Origin: Prolixibacteraceae bacterium
GTDB taxonomy: Bacteria > Bacteroidota > Bacteroidia > Bacteroidales > Prolixibacteraceae
Assembly: GCA_018399395.1 (NCBI GenBank)
Contig: JAGYOI010000018.1
Coordinates: forward strand, 1 to 12,346
Direction of reading: 5' to 3'
Length of the DNA stretch: 12,346 nt
Shown: positions 1-6,422 of the stretch, one piece after another
How positions within the stretch are numbered: the first letter of the stretch is position 1
How the letters are laid out: each line of letters begins with the position of its first letter
Made by a program: the position numbers and the translations under genes
The notes under the pieces: model-generated
What the model saw: only the letters and a program-made list of their open reading frames with translations
What the model was told of the DNA's origin: nothing
Databases searched by the model: none

Positions 1-1316
1 ATTTTCGACATAAAATCGGCCAGTAACGGACGTGCAGCATGATCGAACAAGTAACATCCATACTCGGCAGTATCAGAAATAATACGGTTCATCTCGAATA
101 ATTTCTTACGTGCGATTGTATTGGCAATAAGCGGAGTTTCATGCAACGACTCGTAATAAGCCGATTCTCCCTTAATTCCGGTTTCGGTCATTACTTCGTA
201 AGCCAACTCTACACCAGCTTTAACAAAAGCTACAAGCAAAACTCCGTTATCGAAATATTCCTGCTCAGTTATTTTCATATCACCGGCCTGTGTTTTTTCG
301 AATCCGGTTTCGCCAGTTGCAGCACGCCACCTAAGAAGGTCTTTATCGTCATTCTTCCAGTCTTCCATCATGGTTGAAGAAAAAGCACCGCTCATAATAT
401 CATCCATATGTTTTTCGAACAATGGGCGCATAATCGACTTCAACTCATCGGCCAGTTTTGTAGCTTCAATTTTGGCCGGATTGCTTAAGCGGTCCATCAT
501 ATTGGTAATACCACCCCATTTCAGTGCTTCAGTAACAGTTTCCCAGCCATACTGAACCAGTTTTGCTGCATAGGTAGGCTCAATACCTTTCTCAACCATT
601 TTGTCGAAACTCAGTATTGACCCGGTTTGAAGTACACCACAAAGAATGGTTTGTTCGCCCATAAGGTCAGATTTTACCTCGGCAACAAACGATGAATTAA
701 GTACCCCTGCTTTATCGCCACCCGTACCGGCACAATAAGCTTTGGCAATTTCTAATCCATCGCCGTTGGGATCATTTTCACGATGAACAGCGATTAACGT
801 TGGCACACCAAAACCACGGAGGTATTCGGCACGCACCTCAGAACCCGGAGATTTAGGTGCAACCATAATTACAGTGATATCTTCACGAATTTTCATTCCT
901 TCTTCAACAATGTTAAAACCGTGAGAATAGGACAAACATGCCCCTTTTTTCATTAATGGCATAATGTGGTTCACAACCGGAGTGTGGTATTTATCAGGAG
1001 TAAGGTTTAAAACCAGGTCGCCCTGAGGTACCATATTCTCAATTGTATCCACTTCAAAGTTGTTGTCAACAGCATTCTGATATGATACCTGCTTTTCATC
1101 AATTTCAACTTTACGAAGTGCATAAGCAACATCCAGACCACTGTCGCGCAGGTTAAGCCCCTGGTTAAGCCCCTGGGCGCCACAGCCTACAATAACAAGT
1201 TTTTTACCTTTCAGGTAATCTACTCCATTGCTAAATTCGTCGAGTTCCATGAAATCACACTTTCCAAGCTCTTCTCTTTGAAGGCGGAATGGTAATGAAT
1301 TGAAATAATTTGCCAT
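1..1316 (-). CDS. ilvC: Ketol-acid reductoisomerase, class II (long form), 3' end outside window
   Basis: IlvC isomerises and reduces 2-acetolactate (or 2-aceto-2-hydroxybutyrate) to the dihydroxy acid precursor of valine, leucine and isoleucine. I translated 438 codons from the ATG at 1316 without a stop before the window edge. The protein begins [20 protein letters not shown] and aligns without gaps, as I remember it, to E. coli IlvC (491 aa), so roughly 50 C-terminal residues are missing. Visible landmarks are the Rossmann motif [12 protein letters not shown] (44-55), H132, K155 in VAPKSPG, the Mg ligands D217 and E221 in KSDLMGEQ, and E389 and E393 in YYESLHE. The length and the duplicated C-terminal knotted domain mark the class II form. 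In the cofactor loop, position 76 is Gln and 110 is Tyr, where E. coli has Arg and Gln. It lies downstream of the araC gene on the same strand, but a 199-base gap suggests its own promoter. Identification is very secure. Confidence 0.97.
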   Translation of the reverse strand, partial: MANYFNSLPFRLQREELGKCDFMELDEFSNGVDYLKGKKLVIVGCGAQGLNQGLNLRDSGLDVAYALRKVEIDEKQVSYQNAVDNNFEVDTIENMVPQGDLVLNLTPDKYHTPVVNHIMPLMKKGACLSYSHGFNIVEEGMKIREDITVIMVAPKSPGSEVRAEYLRGFGVPTLIAVHRENDPNGDGLEIAKAYCAGTGGDKAGVLNSSFVAEVKSDLMGEQTILCGVLQTGSILSFDKMVEKGIEPTYAAKLVQYGWETVTEALKWGGITNMMDRLSNPAKIEATKLADELKSIMRPLFEKHMDDIMSGAFSSTMMEDWKNDDKDLLRWRAATGETGFEKTQAGDMKITEQEYFDNGVLLVAFVKAGVELAYEVMTETGIKGESAYYESLHETPLIANTIARKKLFEMNRIISDTAEYGCYLFDHAARPLLADFMSK

Positions 1317-1435
1317 TTTTTTATTGTTTTTTATTATTGATTTCTAAAAAATAGTTACGCATTACAAAACAACAAAATATTTTAGAGATACAAGTGTAAA
1401 AAAACAGCTATTTTAGGTATTTTTCAATGATTGTA

Positions 1436-1464
1436 AAAATATACAAACAATCTGCAACGTTCAA
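1436..1464 (-). promoter_or_regulatory. Candidate ilvC promoter (weak call)
   Basis: On the minus strand, TTG (1464-1462) is followed after 18 bases by TATATTTT (1443-1436). This matches the Bacteroidota -7 pattern TAnnTTTG in seven of eight positions. It would leave an AT-rich leader of more than 100 bases before the ilvC ATG, in which I see no clear attenuator hairpin or leader peptide. The region is so AT-rich that chance matches are likely. Confidence 0.2.
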
Positions 1465-1515
1465 TCTTTTTTAATTTCAATTATTTAACACCACTAAAGT
1501 ACAAGCGCTAAAGGA

Positions 1516-2400
1516 TTATTTCATGGATTGACCACGATACACAAGAGGTGTCACGCCGGTTTCACGCTTGAAAAACTTTGTAAAATAGCTTTGGTCAATA
1601 TAATTCATGTAATGGGCAATCTCGGTAACTGATAAATTACTGTGTACCAACAACCTTTTAATCTCAAGTATTTGTTTCGATTTTATAATTTCGGTTGATG
1701 TGCGGTTTGTAAGAAGTTTGATGGTTTGGGTAAGATGATTCGGGGTTACAGCCAGTAATCCGGCATATTGTGCAACGCTGTAATTATTGCGTATATTTTG
1801 CTCAACCAACTGATAAAACTGCTTCACCAAAAGATGTCCTTTCCCCCTGTTATTCAAGACTTCGCGATTTGGGTAAATGCTGTCACAAAAGGTCAGTATT
1901 GTATCTAAAATTGATCTCAAAAGTTCAATAGAAACATGATCCTGCTTATCGGCAATTGTCACCCCTTTTTTAAACAACCTGTAAAAAAAAGACACATCAT
2001 CATTATCTGAAAGCAAAATCGGGGGATTATCCTGTTCAATGGTATAGAAAAAAGGCAATTCAATTAAACGATTCTGATTATTTTTATTTATCAGATAAAA
2101 CTCGGGTGTAAAAATGTAAATAAACCCTTCAATATCGGATGAAATTTCAAGCTTATGAGCTTGCCCCGGCGACAGGAAAAAAACGCAGGGAGGTTTAATC
2201 GGGTAACGGTTGTTATCGATAACATGAACGCCCGACCCCTTGTAAAGAAACAAAACCTCAAAAAAATCGTGCCGGTGCGGGTATTCTACCTGAAAATGCC
2301 GGTTAGCATCAAAAACCTCAACCTGGTATTGCCGCCCCTGCCTTTCAGGAATGCTAAAATTATGAAGACTGTAAACCGGTATTTTTCCTTTATTATTCAT
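1516..2400 (-). CDS. AraC/XylS-family transcriptional regulator with N-terminal cupin domain
   Basis: A 294-residue cytoplasmic DNA-binding regulator. Residues about 25-100 form a cupin-like ligand-binding domain, shown by YPHRHDFFEVLFLYKGSG (40-57) and the later VFFLSPGQAHKL (73-84). Residues about 190-294 form the double helix-turn-helix AraC domain: first HTH near 207-228 (YSVAQYAGLLAVTPNHLTQ), second near 257-278, ending in the family signature DQSYFTKFFKRETGVTPLVYR from residue 269. The length is typical of cupin-AraC proteins. The start at 2400 is the only good one and places the cupin intact. It is transcribed away from hutI, with about 940 bases and an IS remnant between them, and towards ilvC. 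The ligand and target genes cannot be read from sequence; many relatives respond to sugars or other small metabolites and activate a neighbouring gene. The family call is secure, the role unknown. Confidence 0.93.
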   Translation of the reverse strand: MNNKGKIPVYSLHNFSIPERQGRQYQVEVFDANRHFQVEYPHRHDFFEVLFLYKGSGVHVIDNNRYPIKPPCVFFLSPGQAHKLEISSDIEGFIYIFTPEFYLINKNNQNRLIELPFFYTIEQDNPPILLSDNDDVSFFYRLFKKGVTIADKQDHVSIELLRSILDTILTFCDSIYPNREVLNNRGKGHLLVKQFYQLVEQNIRNNYSVAQYAGLLAVTPNHLTQTIKLLTNRTSTEIIKSKQILEIKRLLVHSNLSVTEIAHYMNYIDQSYFTKFFKRETGVTPLVYRGQSMK

Positions 2401-2579
2401 GCTATTTCACTTCATCATCGTTATCAAATCGTGCCCTGCCCATAATAAAAAACAAACACAACAACATTGTACATGGCAATTCAGGACTAATTAATGGTGA
2501 TATTCCTAAAATTATCTGACACCAAACATTTCTTTTATTGGAACTTTATTCTCCTCATCGAAGTTAAAAAAAATTAAAA

Positions 2580-2600
2580 GCCCCTAACCCCCGAGCGGGA
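2580..2600. repeat. GC-rich intergenic motif with a short palindrome (possible dispersed repeat)
   Basis: The stretch from 2580 reads GCCCCTAACCCCCGAGCGGG and stands out against AT-rich surroundings. It contains the small palindrome CCCGAGCGGG. From memory, closely similar CCCCTAACCCCCGAA-type motifs recur between genes of many Bacteroidota genomes, so this may be a degenerate dispersed repeat. There is only one copy here, so calling it a repeat is inference. Confidence 0.35.
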
Positions 2601-2655
2601 ACAAAAATGACACATCGAAGTCTTGAAGTTCAAATTATACACAAATTACACCAAA

Positions 2656-2673
2656 CACGAATTTTAATTCGTG
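2656..2673. repeat. Perfect 8-bp inverted repeat CACGAATT-TT-AATTCGTG
   Basis: Arms CACGAATT (2656-2663) and AATTCGTG (2666-2673) are exact reverse complements separated by two bases. No T-run follows on either strand, so it is not a typical intrinsic terminator. It is a candidate operator upstream of araC, about 260 bases from its start, or part of a small palindromic dispersed element. Confidence 0.5.
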
Positions 2674-2741
2674 GATTGTGGCATTCAAATACTAAATATG
2701 TTTTTTCAAAAAAACGGGTTACAAACCAGTTGTCCTCTTAG

Positions 2742-2792
2742 TTTTGTTAGGCATGTAATTGATCAATCTACGAATGACTTTTATCTAACAAA
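2742..2792. repeat. Nested inverted repeats beside the 3' end of the IS110 remnant
   Basis: TTTGTTAG (2743-2750) and CTAACAAA (2785-2792) are exact reverse complements. Between them is the perfect 10-base palindrome ATTGATCAAT (2758-2767). The structure begins 12 bases beyond the stop codon of the transposase tail fragment, so it would lie in the right end of the former element. It may be element-terminal structure or guide-RNA remains, or unrelated intergenic DNA. Confidence 0.4.
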
Positions 2793-2804
2793 TTATTCAA
2801 AGGT

Positions 2805-3219
2805 TTAATATTCAGACAATTGCAAATTAAGGTTATTTAGTGTTCTTGATAGTGATTTGACCCTTCTTTTTAAATAGGCTTGTCTGTTTCCATCAATAAT
2901 GTAAGGGTCAAATTCTACTTTTTCTGACTTTTGAGGATAATACTTTAACCCCGGAGATTTTATTGTCGGGGACAAGGTTTAACCAAGAAAGAAATTGTTT
3001 TACCGAGGGGAACATCTTTTTCAGATTAGCACCTGTTGACTCCATGGCCACAGTTTCGGTCATAAGGTCAACCAACCACTTGGCCAGTTCGTGTAGGTCT
3101 TTAGTAAAGCCCTTAAAGCTTCTTACCGGGTTTTTGCACTTGTTTTCAGCCACTGCTACATAATGAACATTTGAGGCAATATCTATGCCTGCTGCGTTTG
3201 GATTTACTATCTTTGCCAT
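2805..3219 (-). pseudogene. IS110-family transposase remnant (internally deleted and frameshifted)
   Basis: A broken transposase in three recognisable pieces. From the ATG at 3219, residues 1-63 give the N-terminal RuvC-like part: NPNAAGIDIAS with the first acidic residue D13, and ETVAMESTG with E60. The reading then jumps straight to the C-terminal Transposase_20 region, FPSVKQFLSWLNLVPDNKIS then GVKVLSSKVRK, and stops at 2908. A full IS110-family protein has well over 100 residues between these, including the remaining acidic residues of its DEDD set; these are gone. Past the stop, another frame on the same strand continues as VEFDPYIIDGNRQAYL, then KRRVKSLSRTLNNLNLQLSEY, to a stop at 2805-2807. 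This resembles the basic, coiled C-terminal tail of IS110 transposases, implying a second deletion and a frameshift. An upstream in-frame ATG at 3285 adds 22 hydrophobic residues with no family counterpart, so I prefer 3219. The element cannot be active. Confidence is high for the first two pieces and moderate for the tail. Confidence 0.85.
2855..2913. repeat. Perfect 11-bp inverted repeat inside the transposase remnant
   Basis: ATTTGACCCTT (2855-2865) and AAGGGTCAAAT (2903-2913) are exact reverse complements with 37 bases between. The right arm contains the stop codon that ends the main transposase frame. Both arms lie within the presumed coding sequence of the transposase tail. No flanking direct repeat is visible, so it is not clearly a separate mini-element. 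Confidence 0.5.
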
Positions 3220-3271
3220 AATAAAAGTTTTAAGGGTAATGTTCAATATGCATAAAAAATATATATCCATG

Positions 3272-3298
3272 TTGAACGTACTCATAACACTAAATTTT
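3272..3298 (+). promoter_or_regulatory. Candidate promoter for hutI-ftcD (weak call)
   Basis: TTG (3272-3274) is followed after 16 bases by TAAATTTT (3291-3298), seven of eight positions matching the Bacteroidota -7 pattern TAnnTTTG. Transcription would begin a few bases later, leaving a leader of roughly 30-35 bases before the hutI ATG at 3340. If right, the promoter sits just outside the 5' side of the IS110 remnant. The match is imperfect and the area AT-rich. Confidence 0.25.
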
Positions 3299-3305
3299 TG
3301 AATTT

Positions 3306-3318
3306 GCCGCAGTGCGGT
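3306..3318 (+). promoter_or_regulatory. Short GC-rich hairpin in the hutI leader
   Basis: CCGC (3307-3310) and GCGG (3314-3317) pair around an AGT loop, with an added G-U closing pair. It lies between the candidate promoter and the hutI ATG. It could be a regulator half-site pair, a leader hairpin, or the edge of the former insertion sequence; the sequence does not decide between these. Confidence 0.25.
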
Positions 3319-3339
3319 TGGGGTACTAATGACTCTAAT

Positions 3340-4593
3340 ATGACTAACAAGCTAATAGGCCCGTTCACACAGCTGTTAACCATGGATAAGCTGCCCGAAA
3401 AGGGGTCCATATCCGATGGCCAACTGGAAATGATCCACAATGCGGGGATTATGGTTGATAATGGCAAAATAATTGAAATTGGTGATTATTCTAAATTGAA
3501 GCAAAAAGCTTACGAACAGAAAATCCATATTGAATACATTGATAACGAAATGGTGGTAGTACCGGGCTTTATCGATTGCCATACGCACATTTGCTGGGGT
3601 GGTTCACGTGCAGGCGATTATGCCAAACGTTTATCGGGCAAAACTTACCTTGAAATTGCCCAAGAAGGCGGCGGCATCTGGGACACCGTGCAAAAAACCC
3701 GCGAGGCCGGACTGGCAGAACTGGAAGCCATTACTGCCCATCATGCCAACCAGCTTTTGGCCGGTGGTGTTACAAGCATCGAAGTTAAAAGCGGCTACGG
3801 GCTCACCTTCCATGATGAACTTAAAATGTTAAAGGCAATAAAAAATGCCGATACACCCGCCGATTTAATTGCCACCTGCCTTGCAGCCCACATTCTCCCG
3901 AAAGACTTCAAAGGAAATGCAGATGAATATCTGTTAAAAATGGCCGGTGAATTGCTGCCACGTGTAAAAGAACAAAAGCTGGCAGGGCGTGTCGATATTT
4001 TTGTTGAAAAAACAGCGTTTACCGTTGATGCTGCACGGGAATATCTCCAAAAAGCAAAAGCATTGGGCTTTGATTTGGTTATACATGGCGACCAGTTTAC
4101 AACCGGCGGCAGCAAACTGGCCACCGAAATTGCAGCCTTAAGTGTTGACCACCTCGAAGCTTGTGGCAACATCGAAGTTGAGCTACTGAAAAACAGCAAT
4201 GTGGTGTCGGTGGTGCTTCCCGGTGCTTCCATTGGCCTGGGTGAACCCTTTGCACCGGCACGAAAGTTGCTCGATGGCGGGGCTTGTGTTGCTATTGCCA
4301 GCGACTGGAACCCGGGCTCGGCACCCATGGGCGATTTGCTGGCGCAGGCCTGCATCATCGGGGTTTATGAAAAACTAACCATTGCCGAAACTCTATCGGG
4401 AATAACAAACCGGGCAGCCAAAGCACTCAATTTATCCGACCGTGGAATTTTAAAAGCCGGCAAAATTGCCGATATTGCCGCTTTCAAAACAAGCGATTTC
4501 CGCGAAATAATATACCGGCAGGGCATGTTACGCCCAACAATTGTATGGAAAAAAGGCGAATCAGTTTTAAAAAGACAACCTTACAAGTTGTAG
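3340..4593 (+). CDS. hutI: Imidazolonepropionase
   Basis: HutI is a cytoplasmic metal-dependent amidohydrolase that hydrolyses 4-imidazolone-5-propanoate to N-formimidoyl-L-glutamate, the third step of histidine degradation. I start it at the ATG at 3340, giving 417 aa, close to the family's usual 405-420; an in-frame TTG at 3298 would add 14 residues that do not look like the family N-terminus. In ATG numbering the metal ligands are H81 and H83 (DCHTHICWGGSR), H249 (IHGDQ) and D322 (ASDWNPGS), nearly the same positions as I recall for the B. subtilis enzyme. Also visible are R90 in GGSRAGDY, the loop QEGGGIWDTV, H184 in AAHIL, and the C-terminal NRAAKALNLSDRGIL segment of amidohydrolases. 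ftcD follows after 16 bases, so the two form an operon acting in series. HutH and HutU are not in the window. All key residues are present and the gene looks intact. Confidence 0.97.
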   Translation: MTNKLIGPFTQLLTMDKLPEKGSISDGQLEMIHNAGIMVDNGKIIEIGDYSKLKQKAYEQKIHIEYIDNEMVVVPGFIDCHTHICWGGSRAGDYAKRLSGKTYLEIAQEGGGIWDTVQKTREAGLAELEAITAHHANQLLAGGVTSIEVKSGYGLTFHDELKMLKAIKNADTPADLIATCLAAHILPKDFKGNADEYLLKMAGELLPRVKEQKLAGRVDIFVEKTAFTVDAAREYLQKAKALGFDLVIHGDQFTTGGSKLATEIAALSVDHLEACGNIEVELLKNSNVVSVVLPGASIGLGEPFAPARKLLDGGACVAIASDWNPGSAPMGDLLAQACIIGVYEKLTIAETLSGITNRAAKALNLSDRGILKAGKIADIAAFKTSDFREIIYRQGMLRPTIVWKKGESVLKRQPYKL

Positions 4594-4609
4594 GTAAAAA
4601 CACAAAATC

Positions 4610-6322
4610 ATGGCACAAATTATTGAATGCGTCCCCAATTTCAGCGAGGGGAACAACATAGACATCATAAAACAAATCACCAACGAAATTGAAGCTGTTG
4701 AACATGTTAAACTTCTGGATGTTGACCCCGGAAAAGCAACAAACCGCACCGTGGTGACTTTTGTTGGCCCGCCAGAACAAGTTTGCGAGGCAGCTTTTAT
4801 GTCCATAAGAAAAGCATCGCAGCTTATCGACATGAGCAAACACAAAGGTGAGCACCCACGTTTTGGTGCAACCGATGTTTGCCCGCTTGTTCCGGTTGCC
4901 GGAATATCCATGGACGAAACTGTAGCGTTTGCCCGGAAGCTGGGTGAACGGGTTGGAAATGAGCTGGGCATACCTGTTTACAATTATGAGTTTGCCGCCT
5001 TGGAAGAAAAACGCCGAAACCTGGCCAATTGCCGATCGGGCGAGTACGAGGGACTGGCCGACAAACTAACACAGCCCGAATGGAAACCCGATTTTGGCCC
5101 GGCTGAATTCAACCCCACTGTGGCAAAAACCGGCGCTACAGCCATTGGTGCACGCAACTTCCTGATAGCTTACAACATTAACCTCAACACAACCTCAACA
5201 AGGCGTGCCAATGCACTGGCTTTCGATATACGCGAAAAAGGACGTGTAAAAAGGGAAGGCGGAAGGCTAACTGGCAAAATTATAACCGACAAAAATGGCA
5301 ACAAAGTTTACGAGCCGGGCATGCTCAAATGTGTTAAAGGCATTGGATGGTATATCGAAGAATACGGCATTGCCCAACTATCGTTCAACCTCACCGACAT
5401 TACCGTTACCTCGATGCACCAGGTGTTTGAAGCTGCCTGCGAACGTGCCCGGGCACGCGGCATGCGTGTTACCGGCTCTGAACTTGTGGGAATGGTACCG
5501 CTACAGGCCATGCTCGACGCAGGTAAATATTTCTTGAAAAAACAACAGCGCTCAACCGGAATATCGGATGATGAAATTATTAAAATTGCTGTTAAATCAC
5601 TGGGGTTGGACGATCTCGCCCCATTCAACCCCAAAAAGAAGATTATTGAATACCTGATGGAAGATACGGCCCATAAAAGCCTCACAAACCTCAACTTGCA
5701 GGATTTTGCCGAAGAAACAGCAAGCGAGTCCCCGGCACCGGGTGGTGGTTCAATTTCAGCTTACATGGGCACGCTGGGTGCAGCATTAGGCACAATGGTG
5801 GCCAACCTTTCGGCACACAAACGCGGATGGGACCACCGCTGGGAAGCGTTTTCAAAATGGGCAGAGAAAGGCAAACAATACCACAACGAATTGCTCAAAA
5901 TGGTTGATGAGGACACCCGTGCCTTCAATGCCATTATGGATGCCTTTGCCATGCCCAAAAGCACCGAAAACGAAAAGAAAGCCCGTATAGAAGCAATCGA
6001 CCACGCAACCCGCTACGCCATTGAAGTACCGCTAAAGGTGATGCGGCTTTGCTACGAATCGATGGAAGTGATGAAAACCATGGCCGAAATTGGCAACCCC
6101 AACAGCATTACCGATGCAGGAGTAGGTGCACTGGCCGCTTGTGCCGGTGTTAAAGGTGCGTATTTGAACGTAAAAATCAACGCTAAAGATTATTCCGATA
6201 AAAATTTTGTAGCTAAAGTGCTGAAAGAAGGTGCCGAACTTGAGAATGCAGCAGTTAACGCTGAAAAGCATATAATAGATATGGTTGAGAGAAATGCTGA
6301 CATAAGCAAAAGCAATATATAA
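4610..6322 (+). CDS. ftcD: Bifunctional glutamate formimidoyltransferase / formimidoyl-THF cyclodeaminase
   Basis: This fused enzyme moves the formimino group from N-formimidoyl-glutamate to tetrahydrofolate, then deaminates and cyclises it to 5,10-methenyl-THF, releasing glutamate and ammonia. Residues 1 to about 330 are the formimidoyltransferase part: IECVPNFSEGNN (5-16), GEHPRFGATDVCPLVP (80-95) containing H82, the position of the catalytic His in the mammalian enzyme, then TAIGARNFLIAYNINLN (177-193) and VTGSELVGMVPLQAM (287-301). Residues about 355-565 are the helical cyclodeaminase part: SPAPGGGSISAYMG (374-387), DEDTRAFNAIM (433-443) and GNPNSITDAGVGALA (495-509). At 570 aa it is a little longer than the roughly 540-residue mammalian protein, mainly in the linker and C-terminal tail. 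The ATG at 4610 leaves the N-terminal motif intact and follows the hutI stop by 16 bases, so it is probably co-transcribed with and uses the product of HutI. The fused form lets the cell recover a one-carbon unit from histidine instead of losing it as formamide or formate. Confidence 0.97.
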   Translation: MAQIIECVPNFSEGNNIDIIKQITNEIEAVEHVKLLDVDPGKATNRTVVTFVGPPEQVCEAAFMSIRKASQLIDMSKHKGEHPRFGATDVCPLVPVAGISMDETVAFARKLGERVGNELGIPVYNYEFAALEEKRRNLANCRSGEYEGLADKLTQPEWKPDFGPAEFNPTVAKTGATAIGARNFLIAYNINLNTTSTRRANALAFDIREKGRVKREGGRLTGKIITDKNGNKVYEPGMLKCVKGIGWYIEEYGIAQLSFNLTDITVTSMHQVFEAACERARARGMRVTGSELVGMVPLQAMLDAGKYFLKKQQRSTGISDDEIIKIAVKSLGLDDLAPFNPKKKIIEYLMEDTAHKSLTNLNLQDFAEETASESPAPGGGSISAYMGTLGAALGTMVANLSAHKRGWDHRWEAFSKWAEKGKQYHNELLKMVDEDTRAFNAIMDAFAMPKSTENEKKARIEAIDHATRYAIEVPLKVMRLCYESMEVMKTMAEIGNPNSITDAGVGALAACAGVKGAYLNVKINAKDYSDKNFVAKVLKEGAELENAAVNAEKHIIDMVERNADISKSNI

Positions 6323-6330
6323 ATATGTAC

Positions 6331-6343
6331 ATTCAGCCTGAAT
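6331..6343 (+). terminator. Weak hairpin after ftcD
   Basis: ATTCA-GCC-TGAAT forms a five-pair stem eight bases after the ftcD stop and is followed by a T-rich stretch (TTACTTTTCT). The stem is short and mostly AT, so termination would be weak at best and some read-through into the kinase gene is possible. Confidence 0.25.
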
Positions 6344-6373
6344 TTACTTTTCTGCCAATCGGTATTTTTTTTG

Positions 6374-6381
6374 TATCTTGA
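6374..6381 (+). promoter_or_regulatory. Candidate -7 element for the kinase gene (weak call)
   Basis: After an eight-T run the sequence reads TTGTATCTTGAACG. TATCTTGA resembles the common Bacteroidota form TATCTTTG with one T missing, and lies 41 bases before the kinase ATG. No convincing -33 TTG is present at the right distance. It is offered only as the best candidate in the 100-base gap. Confidence 0.2.
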
Positions 6382-6422
6382 ACGATGTGGTTCTGTAAAT
6401 CTTAAACTTTAACCTTTGCAAT

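Larger units (their letters stand above)
2401..2804. other. Gene-free AT-rich segment upstream of araC
   Basis: About 400 bases without a convincing coding region on either strand. The part nearest 2400 must contain the araC promoter, but I could not pick out a convincing -7/-33 pair. The rest holds a GC-rich motif (2580-2600), a perfect short hairpin (2656-2673) and a nested palindromic stretch (2742-2792), listed separately. Such short palindromic pieces are common in Bacteroidota intergenic DNA next to insertion sequences. Confidence 0.6.

Noticed and set aside
141..555. Two plus-strand open frames (78 and 61 aa)
   Set aside because: They are antisense to ilvC, whose translation here matches conserved KARI residues including E389 and E393.
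1151..1174. Perfect 12-base tandem duplication in ilvC
   Set aside because: It encodes the QGLNQGLN part of the conserved Rossmann motif [12 protein letters not shown], so it is explained by protein conservation and is not a repeat element.
3220..3285. 22-residue N-terminal extension of the transposase frame starting at 3285
   Set aside because: The extension is not like IS110 proteins, which begin close to the NPNAAGIDIA motif; the ATG at 3219 fits better.
3298..3339. TTG start for hutI at 3298
   Set aside because: It adds 14 residues unlike HutI N-termini and overlaps the best promoter candidate; the ATG at 3340 gives the usual length and near-standard numbering of the metal ligands.
2401..3339. 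CRISPR array, tRNA, phage or defence genes in the gene-poor region
   Set aside because: I saw no regularly spaced direct repeats, no tRNA-like cloverleaf and no defence-type protein; the only mobile-element trace is the IS110 remnant.
3795..4358. Long open frame (187 aa) on the minus strand
   Set aside because: It lies wholly inside hutI in antisense; its low-complexity serine and alanine content fits a shadow of a real gene, and it has no recognisable motif.
4484..5072. Overlapping minus-strand open frames of 82-134 aa across the hutI-ftcD junction
   Set aside because: They are antisense to strongly recognised hutI and ftcD coding sequence and show no family features.
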